DNA from: Bacillota bacterium
GTDB lineage: Bacteria > Bacillota > Clostridia > Christensenellales > UMGS416
Length of the DNA: 41,240 bases
Direction: 5' to 3'
NCBI GenBank assembly: GCA_023398815.1
Contig: JAEWRW010000054.1
Coordinates: 1-41,240 of the forward strand
The position numbers and the translations under genes are program-made. Of this stretch, positions 31,475-39,920 are shown one piece after another; position 1 is the stretch's first letter, and each line of letters begins with the position of its first letter. The notes beneath the pieces are model-generated. The model had not been told where the DNA came from. It saw only the letters and a program-made list of their open reading frames with translations, and did no database searches.

Positions 31475-31560
31475 GGCCGTTCCTCCTGCCATTCATTGTA
31501 AGGAACGGAGGAGAGGCAGTCAATGCGGCGGTGGTTCCCGCCTGCGGAAGGGAGACGGCG

Positions 31561-32028
31561 ATGTTTGTGCGACCGGCTGAACCGGACGACCTGGAGGCCT
31601 GGCGCGAGGTAGCCAGGGAGGTCGCCCTGCTCTTTGATAGCCCCACCATGGCCGACGACCGGGACTTTTTGGACTTCGCCCAGCGCAAGATCCGCCAGGG
31701 GGAGGCGCTGGTGGCTGTGGAGGGGGAAGCGGGGTTCTGCGTCGGCTTTTTGGGTTTCTCCCGCCAGCACAACCGCATCAGCTGGCTGGCCGTGCGGCAG
31801 GGTTGGCGGGGCCACGGGGCAGGGGGCTTGCTGCTGGATGCTGCGTTGCGTTCCCTGGACCGCACAAGGCCCATTACGGTCGTCACCTTCTGTGCCGACC
31901 ATCCCGGCGGCGGGCCAGCGCGACGGCTCTACCTCTCCCGCGGGTTTGTGGAGGAACAGGGTGAATTGCCCGACGAAGTGGGCGAAAATCGCTGCCAATT
32001 GGCACTTCCACCGATCCACACAGTGTGA
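31561..32028 (+). CDS. GNAT-family N-acetyltransferase
   Basis: This 155-residue protein has the GNAT fold. The acetyl-CoA pyrophosphate loop is QGWRGHGAGGLLL, preceded by the beta-4 strand NRISWLAV, and ARRLYLSRGFVEE is the usual C-terminal helix-strand. The start at 31561 has AAGGGAG 6 bases upstream. The acceptor substrate is unknown. It is divergent from the ATPase gene and upstream of the ohrR promoter; the AT-rich 32029-32075 stretch after it has no clear terminator. Confidence 0.86.
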   Translation: MFVRPAEPDDLEAWREVAREVALLFDSPTMADDRDFLDFAQRKIRQGEALVAVEGEAGFCVGFLGFSRQHNRISWLAVRQGWRGHGAGGLLLDAALRSLDRTRPITVVTFCADHPGGGPARRLYLSRGFVEEQGELPDEVGENRCQLALPPIHTV

Positions 32029-32075
32029 AATCCAATCATTTTTTCATTTTCTGTCCTAAATTTTCGGAAAATTGG

Positions 32076-32103
32076 TTGCATTTTTGAATCGTTGCTCTAT
32101 AAT
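32076..32103 (+). promoter_or_regulatory. Promoter of ohrR
   Basis: TTGCAT (32076-32081) and the consensus TATAAT (32098-32103) are 16 bases apart. Confidence 0.75.
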
Positions 32104-32121
32104 CAATTGGAACAGATTATA
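32098..32121. promoter_or_regulatory. Candidate OhrR operator
   Basis: TATAATC-N10-GATTATA is a perfect 7-bp inverted repeat that overlaps the -10 box of the ohrR promoter, as expected for autorepression by a MarR-family protein. Confidence 0.65.
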
Positions 32122-32162
32122 TTGAAGGCTGTTCGCAGGATAACGGGGGACGATGGGGTTTT

Positions 32163-32603
32163 ATGAAACAAGAGGTCGCGGACGTTTTACGATTGGACAA
32201 TCAACTGTGCTTTGCGCTGTATGCCGCGTCGCGCAAAGTCACCGGTGCCTATGGCCCGCTGCTGCGGCAGCTGGACTTGACCTACACCCAGTATGTAACG
32301 CTCATGGTGCTGTGGGAGCACCAGGAGCTGCCGGTCAAGGACATTGGCGAGAAGCTGCTGCTGGACAGCGGCACGCTGACGCCTTTGCTCAAAAAGCTGG
32401 AGGAAAAGGGCTATGTGACCCGCCGCCGCTCCACCGTTGATGAGCGCGTGGTGCAGGTGCAGATCACCCAGAAGGGCATGGACATCCAAAAGAATGTGGA
32501 GGCCTTTATGCCGGAGATGGTCTGTGCCATCGGCCTGCCGATGGACGAGATCGTGAAACTGCGTGAGGAGCTCAAGGCTCTCATCCGGCGGATGGAGCCC
32601 TAG
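32163..32603 (+). CDS. ohrR: OhrR-type MarR family peroxide-sensing repressor
   Basis: This 146-residue winged-helix repressor closely resembles Bacillus OhrR along its length. The sensing Cys16 lies in LDNQLCFALYAASR, with the partner tyrosines Tyr30 and Tyr41 in the expected places, and the DNA-reading helix region LLLDSGTLTPLLKKLEEKG and wing RRRSTVDERVVQV are conserved. A second cysteine, Cys121, is present and could serve as resolving Cys as in 2-Cys OhrR. The ribosome binding site is GGGG only. No ohr peroxidase gene is adjacent; the gene ends with its own terminator, so its targets lie elsewhere. Confidence 0.9.
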   Translation: MKQEVADVLRLDNQLCFALYAASRKVTGAYGPLLRQLDLTYTQYVTLMVLWEHQELPVKDIGEKLLLDSGTLTPLLKKLEEKGYVTRRRSTVDERVVQVQITQKGMDIQKNVEAFMPEMVCAIGLPMDEIVKLREELKALIRRMEP

Positions 32604-32633
32604 CGACGGGGAGACACTGACACAGGGAAGAGG

Positions 32634-32672
32634 ACAACCGGAGCCATCCGTTCCGGTTGTTTGCGTTTGTTT
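32634..32672 (+). terminator. Terminator after ohrR
   Basis: ACAACCGGA (32634-32642) pairs perfectly with TCCGGTTGT (32652-32660), followed by a T-rich but interrupted tail. Confidence 0.8.
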
Positions 32673-32689
32673 GGGCGGGGCTGGTCAGC

Positions 32690-32718
32690 TTGACTTTGCA
32701 CCCGCCATCATCGATAAT
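32690..32718 (+). promoter_or_regulatory. Promoter of the DUF512-der-plsY operon
   Basis: TTGACT (32690-32695) and GATAAT (32713-32718) are 17 bases apart, 29 bases before the start at 32747. Confidence 0.78.
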
Positions 32719-32746
32719 GATACTAATTGCTCAAAGGCGGGAAAAC

Positions 32747-34052
32747 ATGGCATTGCGCATCACCGGCGTCGATGGCCGGGCGGCCCGTGCCGGGGTGGAG
32801 CCGGGCATGGACCTTCTGGGGATCAACGGCGAGCCGGTTCTGGATTTCATCGATTACAATTGGTTCTCCGCACAGGGGCGGCTGGAGCTGACCTGCGCCA
32901 CGGTGGCGGGCCAGCGTGTGTTCCACATACAAAAACCTGCCGAGGAACCGCTGGGGTTGGTGCTGGATGGGTTGTACCCCGATGAGCTCCGCTGCTGCAA
33001 CCGGTGCGTGTTTTGCTTTGTGGATCAGCTGCCCGGCGGCATGCGCGAGAGCCTGTATGTGAAGGACGATGACTGGCGCTACAGTGTGCTCTTTGGCAAC
33101 TATGTAACGCTGACAAACGTGGGGGAGCGCGAGTTTGAGCGGATTCTCCGCCGGCAGCCCTCACCGCTCTATGTGTCGGTGCACGCCACCGACCCTGAGG
33201 TGCGCATTCGCATGATGGGAAACCCGCGGGCGGGCAACATACTGGAGAGGCTGACGCAGTTGGCCCAAGCTGGCATCATCCTGCACACGCAGATGGTGCT
33301 GGTGCCCGGCTACAACGACGGCGCGGTGCTGGATCGGTCGCTCGGCGACCTGTTCGCCCTCTACCCGGCGGTGCGCACAGCGGCGGTGGTACCGCTGGGC
33401 ATGACCTGCCACCGGCAGGGGCTGGCCCAGCTTCCCCCCGTGGGGCAGAACGAGGCAAAGGCAGCCATCGAACAGGTGGAGCGCTTTGCCCAGGAGTGCC
33501 GCCAACGCTGTGGGGAAGGCTTCGCCTACGCGGCGGACGAGCTCTACGAGCGGGCGGGGCTTCCGCCCAAGCGCTACCCCGATGGCGGCCATACGCCCCA
33601 GCTTGGCAACGGCGTGGGCATGGTCAGCACCATGCTCGATGAGTTTGAGTGGGCGCTGGAGGAGTTACCCCCCGACCTGCCTGCCCCTCGGCGCATTAGC
33701 ATCGTCACGGGCGTGTCGGCTTTCGGCGTCATCAGCGCCATGGCCCGGCAGTTGGAGGAACGGCTGCCCAACCTGAAGGTCAACGTCATCCGTGCGGAGA
33801 ACCGGCTCTTTGGCCCGACGGTGACGGTGGCGGGTCTCTTGGGTGGGGCAGACATCGCCGCTGCCACCCAGGGGCAGGCGTTGGGGCAGGAGATGCTCTT
33901 CTCCGCCGCGGCGCTGCGCACCGGCGAGGATGTATTTTTAGATGACATGACATTGCAGGCGCTGGAAGAGTACCTGGAAGTGCCGGTGCGGGCGGTGGCC
34001 TGCGACGGTGAGTCCTTTGTCCGGGCCGTCTGTGGATTTGAGGAGGAACCCC

Positions 34053-34063
<11 letters not shown>
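32747..34063 (+). CDS. DUF512-family PDZ/radical-SAM-like protein
   Basis: This 438-residue protein has a short PDZ-like domain (residues 1-65: ARAGVEPGMDLLGINGEPV), a cysteine cluster with Cys83, Cys87 and Cys90 in CCNRCVFCFVDQLPGGMR, typical of the radical-SAM-like half, and a C-terminal DUF512 domain with YPDGGHTPQLGNGVGMV and RLFGPTVTVAGLLGG. The start at 32747 follows AAAGGCGGG by about 4 bases. In Clostridia this gene is commonly placed before der, as here, where it overlaps der by 11 bases. A role in ribosome or iron-sulfur biology has been suggested by context only. Confidence 0.92.
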
Positions 34064-35386
<1,323 letters not shown>

Positions 35387-35390
<4 letters not shown>

Positions 35391-36004
35391 ACACCACCCA
35401 GATCGTCTGGATCATTGTGGCGGCGGTGGCCGCCTATCTCTTTGGGGGTCTGTCTCCGGCAGTCATGCTGAGCAAGCGCCTCACTGGTGAGGACATCCGC
35501 CAGAAGGGCAGCGGCAATGCCGGATCCACCAATATGCTGCGCAACCACGGCATGCGCCTGGGGGGGCTCACCTTTTTACTGGACACCCTGAAAGGTGTGC
35601 TGCCCGCACTGCTGGCGCTGCTGCTACTGGGGCCGGTGCCGGCCTACATCGTCAGTCTCGCCGTGGTGGTGGGGCACATCTTCCCGGCGTTTCTGGGTTT
35701 CCGCGGGGGTAAGGGCGTGGCCACGACCTTCGGGGTACTCGTCGTGCTTCAGCCGGTTCTCACACTCATCGTGTTTGTGCTGGCGGTGGCGCTCATCGCT
35801 CTCACCGGCTATGTGTCGGTTGGCTCCATCTTCGGCGTGCTGATGTTCCCCATTGTCGGTTTCGCTCTTCCGGTCATTGGCTGGCAGTTTGGCCTCTTTG
35901 GCCTGGCGTTGGCGGCGATTATTTTGTGGAAGCACAAGGAAAACATCGAACGGTTGATAAACAAGCAGGAAAACAAGTTGGATTGGAAGAAAATTAAGAA
36001 GTAG
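35387..36004 (+). CDS. plsY: Glycerol-3-phosphate acyltransferase PlsY
   Basis: This 205-residue membrane enzyme transfers the acyl group from acyl-phosphate to glycerol-3-phosphate in phospholipid synthesis. It has five hydrophobic helices and the three PlsY motifs: KGSGNAGSTNMLR, VGHIFPAFLGFRGGKGVATTFG and WKHKENIERLI. It overlaps der by ATGA, as in many Bacillota, and ends the operon before a terminator. The C-terminal tail is Lys-rich. Confidence 0.97.
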
Positions 36005-36011
36005 GCACGGG

Positions 36012-36038
36012 CCGTCGGCTGGTCAGCCGGCGGTTTTT
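36012..36038 (+). terminator. Terminator after plsY
   Basis: CCGTCGGCT (36012-36020) pairs with AGCCGGCGG (36025-36033) with one G-T pair, followed by TTTTT. Confidence 0.88.
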
Positions 36039-36133
36039 GCTTTTGTTCACCCCGTCAGAGAGGCGGAGTTCGTTTGGGCAAGGGGCATCGGAAGATGCCA
36101 GAATAGTATAGCCAACGCACAAGGAGGGAACGC

Positions 36134-37504
36134 ATGGACATCAACATCAAGAACACCTGTTCCAATCCGTCGACGCTTCGCATCACCGACATGAAGATCT
36201 GCGAGATCCACCAGCATCGCGGTGGGCACTGGGTCAACTACGTCATCCGCATCGACACCAACCAGGGCGTCAGCGGCTATGGCGAGGTGCGCGACGGCGC
36301 CAGTCTCCTGTACGCGCAGATGCTCAAGCGCGTCATCCTGGGCCAGAACCCCTGCAACGTGGATAAGATCTTCCGCCGCATCCAGCAGTTCGGCGGCCGT
36401 GCCCGGCAGGCCGGCGGCGTCTGCGCCATCGAGATCGCTCTGTGGGATCTCGTGGGCCGCGTCTATGGCATCCCGATCTGGCAGATGCTGGGCGGCCAGT
36501 TCCGTGACCGCGTCCGCATCTACTGCGACACCGACGTGGAAGGCAAGGACACCCCCGAGGCCATGGCCGACGCGCTCATCGAGCGTATGCACCACAATGG
36601 CTACACGTTCCTCAAAATGGACGTGGGCATCGGCAACCTCTTTGGCATCCCCGGCACGCTGACCGCGCCCTTGGGCTGGCTGGAGCAGGGGCATAAGGTC
36701 TACCAGGAGATGCACGACGCTAGCGAGAGCGGCGACGCCGAGCGCATCCGCGCCGCCAAGGCTGGCGTCTACGACTATTACAACGTCGCCCATCCCTTCA
36801 CCGGCATCCACGTGACCAAGAAGGGCCTGGATGTGCTGGAGGAGCGCATCCGCCTCATCCGTGAGAAGATTGGCTACGACGTGCCGCTGGCCACCGATCA
36901 CTTCGGCCACATCGGGCTGGAGGATTGCATTGCCATCGCCCAGAAGCTCGATGGCTACGGCCTTGCTTGGTATGAGGACATGGTGCCCTGGCAGTACACC
37001 GACCAGTATGTGCGCCTGTCGCAGAGCTGCAACACGCCCATCGCCACCGGTGAGGACTGCTACCTGCTCGATGACTTCCTGCCGCTGCTGGATGCCCGCG
37101 CCGTCGGCGTCATCCACCCCGACATCCTGTCCTCCGGCGGCATTCTGGAGACGAAGAAGATCGGCGACTACGCCCAGCGTAAGGGCGTGGCCATGGCCAT
37201 GCACATGGCCGAAACCCCGGTGGCCTGCCTGGCCTGCGTGCAGACCGCCGCGGCCACCGAGAACTTCCTGGCGCTGGAGTTCCACAGCCAGAAGATTGTG
37301 GATCGTTGGTCCCAGCTAGTCACCGGTCTGCCCATGCCTTTAATTGACAAGGGCTACATTGATGTGCCCAACAAGCCCGGTCTCGGCTTTGACGGCATCA
37401 ACGAGGACCTGGTGCGCGAGATGCACCCCGACCACCCCAAGAACATCTGGATGGACACCGACGAGTGGAACGATTGGGATTCCCACGATCGGCTCTGGTC
37501 GTGA
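36134..37504 (+). CDS. Mandelate racemase/muconate lactonizing enzyme family dehydratase
   Basis: This 456-residue enolase-superfamily protein has an N-terminal capping domain (residues 15-135) and a TIM barrel. Metal ligands are probably the Asp in ATDHFGH, the Glu in YEDMVPW and the Glu in TGEDCYL; a late His lies in AMHMAETP. The pattern fits acid-sugar dehydratases of the ManD/galactonate group rather than muconate cyclases. An insert of about 50 residues (LGWLEQGHKVYQEMHDASES) precedes the barrel ligands, as in ManD-like proteins. AAGGAGGG lies 5 bases before the ATG. It is a single-gene unit; the catabolic genes at 20-25 kb could use its product, but this is inference. Confidence 0.9.
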   Translation: MDINIKNTCSNPSTLRITDMKICEIHQHRGGHWVNYVIRIDTNQGVSGYGEVRDGASLLYAQMLKRVILGQNPCNVDKIFRRIQQFGGRARQAGGVCAIEIALWDLVGRVYGIPIWQMLGGQFRDRVRIYCDTDVEGKDTPEAMADALIERMHHNGYTFLKMDVGIGNLFGIPGTLTAPLGWLEQGHKVYQEMHDASESGDAERIRAAKAGVYDYYNVAHPFTGIHVTKKGLDVLEERIRLIREKIGYDVPLATDHFGHIGLEDCIAIAQKLDGYGLAWYEDMVPWQYTDQYVRLSQSCNTPIATGEDCYLLDDFLPLLDARAVGVIHPDILSSGGILETKKIGDYAQRKGVAMAMHMAETPVACLACVQTAAATENFLALEFHSQKIVDRWSQLVTGLPMPLIDKGYIDVPNKPGLGFDGINEDLVREMHPDHPKNIWMDTDEWNDWDSHDRLWS

Positions 37505-37878
37505 CCGTTCGCGAATGACGCTGTTGCGTCATCCGCGATTCAGAAGCTCTTGTTCAGACTATGTAGAATCGTCCGGCGCACAGGTCGCCGGACGATTTCT
37601 TTACTTCTGGGCTCATGTCATCTGCAGCTGGGAGACGCGAGGGAGGGGGCATTGCGTGGCGCATGCTGGCGGTGGCATTCCTCCCGCCGAATGAATCGGC
37701 GGTCGGGTCTGAACTACTCCTCTCGTACGAGATCTGTTGGTATTCAGAATCCCTGCAAAAAGGGGGATCCGGTTTTCAATGCAGAGCGACATGAGCCGTA
37801 TGTATTTCGGCCCGTTGTCCTGCGCGCCCGAAGTAGCGCATTCCTCATGGAAAAACGGCATGAGAGGAAAAAAGAATA
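37505..37878 (+). repeat. Structured repeat element, copy E (divergent)
   Basis: No gene fits this stretch. P1 is CGCG/CGCG plus ATGACGC/GCGTCAT (37510-37537) with one mismatch. P2 is a perfect 12-bp hairpin, AATCGTCCGGCG (37567-37578) with 37586-37597. P3 is CCGCCGA/TCGGCGG (37684-37690 with 37696-37702). P1 is followed by GATTCAGAAGCTCTTGTTC, like the GATTYAAAC-CTTGTTC spacer of the other copies. The 3' part (37703-37878) is not shared with other copies. Confidence 0.7.
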
Positions 37879-37905
37879 CCGCGTGACGGCATTTGCGTCA
37901 CGCGG
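37866..37905 (-). terminator. Terminator of the rubredoxin-like gene
   Basis: CCGCGTGACG (37879-37888) pairs perfectly with 37896-37905; on the minus strand it is followed by TATTCTTTTTTTCC. Its TGACG...GCGTCA core resembles the P1 hairpin of element E at the other end of the repeat. Confidence 0.85.
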
Positions 37906-37937
37906 CAAACAATGGCTTTGACAAGAACTTCCCTACT

Positions 37938-37977
37938 CGCCTGTGGCGCGAAGCGGCACAGGCGGACGCGTAGCGTC
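37938..37977. other. Pair of short hairpins at the 3' end of the rubredoxin-like gene
   Basis: CGCCTGTG (37938-37945) pairs with CACAGGCG (37957-37964) around a GCGAAGCG centre, and GACGC/GCGTC (37965-37977) closes on a GTA triloop, ending in the stop codon. They are of the same GNA-triloop style as the hairpins in repeat copies B and C. Confidence 0.55.
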
Positions 37978-38309
37978 TACCACTTACCCTTGCCCATGTG
38001 GCCGGCCATCTCGGCCTTGCTGCGCTGCTTGATGATCCAAGCCTCGTTGACGGCCTTGTTGAACAGCGCCACGCAGGGGGGGTCGAGGTTGATCTCGATG
38101 CCTTCGCGCGCGAGCTTCTCAATGCGCATCGCCAGCTCCACAATCTCCATGTGGATGTCGTTGGTGCGGTCGGAGGCGAAGACCTTGGCGGCCTCTTCCT
38201 CGGTCAGCTTCACAAACTTGTCCTTGGGCGCGCCGCACTTGGGGCAGGCGTCCGGCGCTTCGTCACCCTGTACAATCATCCCACAGACCGAACATTTCCA
38301 CAGTGTCAT
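37977..38309 (-). CDS. Rubredoxin-like zinc/iron domain protein
   Basis: This 110-residue protein starts at 38309 after AGGGAGGG at 7 bases. The first 35 residues form a rubrerythrin-type rubredoxin knuckle with CSVCG and CPKCGAPK, able to bind Fe or Zn. The rest is helical (EEAAKVFASDRTNDIHMEIVELAMRIEKLA) and then DPPCVALFNKAVNEAWIIKQRSKAEMAGHMGKGKW. The usual rubrerythrin order is reversed, with the knuckle N-terminal. An electron-transfer or redox sensor role in anaerobes is likely but unproven. An extended -10 promoter lies at 38357-38365. Confidence 0.86.
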   Translation of the reverse strand: MTLWKCSVCGMIVQGDEAPDACPKCGAPKDKFVKLTEEEAAKVFASDRTNDIHMEIVELAMRIEKLAREGIEINLDPPCVALFNKAVNEAWIIKQRSKAEMAGHMGKGKW

Positions 38310-38356
38310 AGTATTTCCCTCCCTTGGTAATTTGGCCCAAAAAGGCCTTATGCAAT

Positions 38357-38365
38357 GATTATAGC
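38357..38365 (-). promoter_or_regulatory. Extended -10 promoter of the rubredoxin-like gene
   Basis: TGC-TATAAT is read on the minus strand about 48 bases upstream of the start codon; the -35 box is weak. Confidence 0.6.
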
Positions 38366-38421
38366 ACACCTGCGGATAAAATCCATGAAATCCTCGTAAT
38401 CTTTTCGTCAGGATGTGCAAT

Positions 38422-38449
38422 TTGCCTTCCAGCGTTTTGATGGTATAAT
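38422..38449 (+). promoter_or_regulatory. Promoter of the panT-coaX-hom operon
   Basis: TTGCCT (38422-38427) and TATAAT (38444-38449) are 16 bases apart. The leader of about 105 bases shows no riboswitch consensus that I recognise. Confidence 0.75.
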
Positions 38450-38561
38450 GATGCAAAGTCGGTATCCCATAGCGCTGCTTGCGGTGCTTCAATGGAACCG
38501 AACTGGCCACCCTATTCTAAACTGTCAGACATCCCACAGGGAGTTTGAACGGAGGTACAAC

Positions 38562-39152
38562 ATGAATATCCGGCGATTGACCGCAACGGCGCTGATGCTG
38601 GCGCTGACCCTCATTCTGGGCCTGACCCCACTTGGCTTTTTAACCTTGCCTTTCCTCAGCATAGATGTAACACTGATGTGCCTGCCCATTGTGGTGGGTA
38701 CGGTGCTACTTGGTTGGCGTTCGGGATTGCTGCTGGGGTTGACATTCGCACTGACGAGCCTTTATAAGGCGCTGACCGCGCCCTCGGTGCTGGTGGCGGC
38801 ATTGATGCACACCCCCTGGGCGCTGTACCCCAGCATCTTCCTGCCGCGTCTGTTGATTCCGCTGGCCGTTTGGGGCGCATACAAGTTGACAAAGCGCCTG
38901 CCCGCCGGGGTGGGCTTGGGTATCACGGCGGCGGTGGGGTCGCTCACCAACACGGTGTTGTTCCTGGGCATGCTCTATGGGTTGGGCGCGGGGCCCCTGG
39001 CGGCGAGCCTTAATATGACCGTGCCGGCGGTGGGGGCGATGCTGGCCGGCGTGGTGCTGACCAACGGCCTGCCCGAGGCGGCGGTGGCCGTGGTGCTCTG
39101 CGTTCCCATCCTGTTGGCACTGCAAAAGGTTTTGAGAAAGGACAGCTTATGA
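38562..39152 (+). CDS. panT: ECF transporter S component, probably for pantothenate
   Basis: This 196-residue protein has about six hydrophobic helices (segments at 5-30, 35-55, 60-80, 90-112, 125-150, 160-190), matching the ECF S-component family (ECF_trnsprt). GGAGG precedes the ATG at 38562 by 6 bases. Its stop overlaps the start of coaX, type III pantothenate kinase, by 4 bases, which is why I infer pantothenate as substrate; the family also carries other vitamins. The shared energising EcfAA'T module is not in this window. Confidence 0.8.
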   Translation: MNIRRLTATALMLALTLILGLTPLGFLTLPFLSIDVTLMCLPIVVGTVLLGWRSGLLLGLTFALTSLYKALTAPSVLVAALMHTPWALYPSIFLPRLLIPLAVWGAYKLTKRLPAGVGLGITAAVGSLTNTVLFLGMLYGLGAGPLAASLNMTVPAVGAMLAGVVLTNGLPEAAVAVVLCVPILLALQKVLRKDSL

Positions 39153-39919
39153 TCCTCGCAATGGATGTTGGCAACACCAACATCAAAACAGGCATTTACG
39201 ACGGGCGGCAGATGGTGCAGTATGTGCGCTTCTCCACCGACATGAAGAAGACCAGCGACGAGTATGGTCTCATGCTGCTGCAATTCTTGCAGTACAAGGG
39301 CATCTCCCTTGGTGAGATTGAGGCGGCGGTGGTCTCCAGCGTTGTGCCGTCCATCAACTTCACCATCGAACACATGTGCCGCACCTATTTCGAGTTCGAC
39401 CCGCTGGTGCTGGGGCCGGGGGTGCGCACCGGGCTCAACATCCGTTACGACAACCCGCGGGAGGTCGGCTCCGACCGCATCGCCTCGGCGGTGGCGGCCT
39501 ATGAGCTGCACGGCGGCCCGGCCATCGTCATCGACTTTGGCACGGCCACCACGTTCAACGCCATCTCGGCCGATGGGGAGTTCCTGGGCGGGGCCATCAT
39601 GCCGGGCATCAAGCTCTCCGCCGAGGCATTGGTGACCGGCGCGGCGCGGTTGCCGCGCATCGAGCTCGTCAAGCCCGAGGGTGTCATCAACCGCACGACC
39701 GTCAGCAACATGCAGGCGGGCATCATCTACGGCTATGTGGGTTCGGTCGATAACATCGTGACCAACATGCGCCGGGAGCTGGGTGACCCGGCGGCCCAGG
39801 TCATTGCCACCGGCGGCATGGCCCGGCTCATCTCCAACGAATCCACCACGATCACCCGCGTCAACGGCAGTCTGACGCTGGAAGGCCTTCGCATCATTTA
39901 TGAGAGGAACCGGAATTAG
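39149..39919 (+). CDS. coaX: Type III pantothenate kinase
   Basis: This 256-residue enzyme phosphorylates pantothenate, the first step of coenzyme A synthesis. It belongs to the acetate/sugar kinase fold: phosphate 1 motif LAMDVGNTNIKTGIYDG at the N-terminus, VGSDRIASAVAAYE, and IDFGTATTFNAI with the catalytic region. GGAIMPGIKLSAEAL is the conserved dimer and substrate segment. Full family length. AAAGGA lies a few bases before the ATG, which overlaps panT by 4 bases. hom starts one base after its stop. Confidence 0.96.
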   Translation: MILAMDVGNTNIKTGIYDGRQMVQYVRFSTDMKKTSDEYGLMLLQFLQYKGISLGEIEAAVVSSVVPSINFTIEHMCRTYFEFDPLVLGPGVRTGLNIRYDNPREVGSDRIASAVAAYELHGGPAIVIDFGTATTFNAISADGEFLGGAIMPGIKLSAEALVTGAARLPRIELVKPEGVINRTTVSNMQAGIIYGYVGSVDNIVTNMRRELGDPAAQVIATGGMARLISNESTTITRVNGSLTLEGLRIIYERNRN

Positions 39920-39920
39920 C

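Noticed and set aside
37717..37735. Reverse complement GTACGAGAGGA in element E, like the 23S rRNA sarcin-ricin loop
   Set aside because: The match is 11 bases and the flanks show no further rRNA similarity, so chance is the simplest reading.
37791..37800. GAGCCGTATG in element E resembling the start of group II intron domain V
   Set aside because: Only the first 10 of 34 bases fit; the AAA-containing loop and the closing GUACGGUUC arm are missing, and no reverse transcriptase gene is present.
38450..38560. Riboswitch in the panT leader
   Set aside because: The leader does not match the THF, preQ1 or TPP consensus that I know, and shows no strong stem set.
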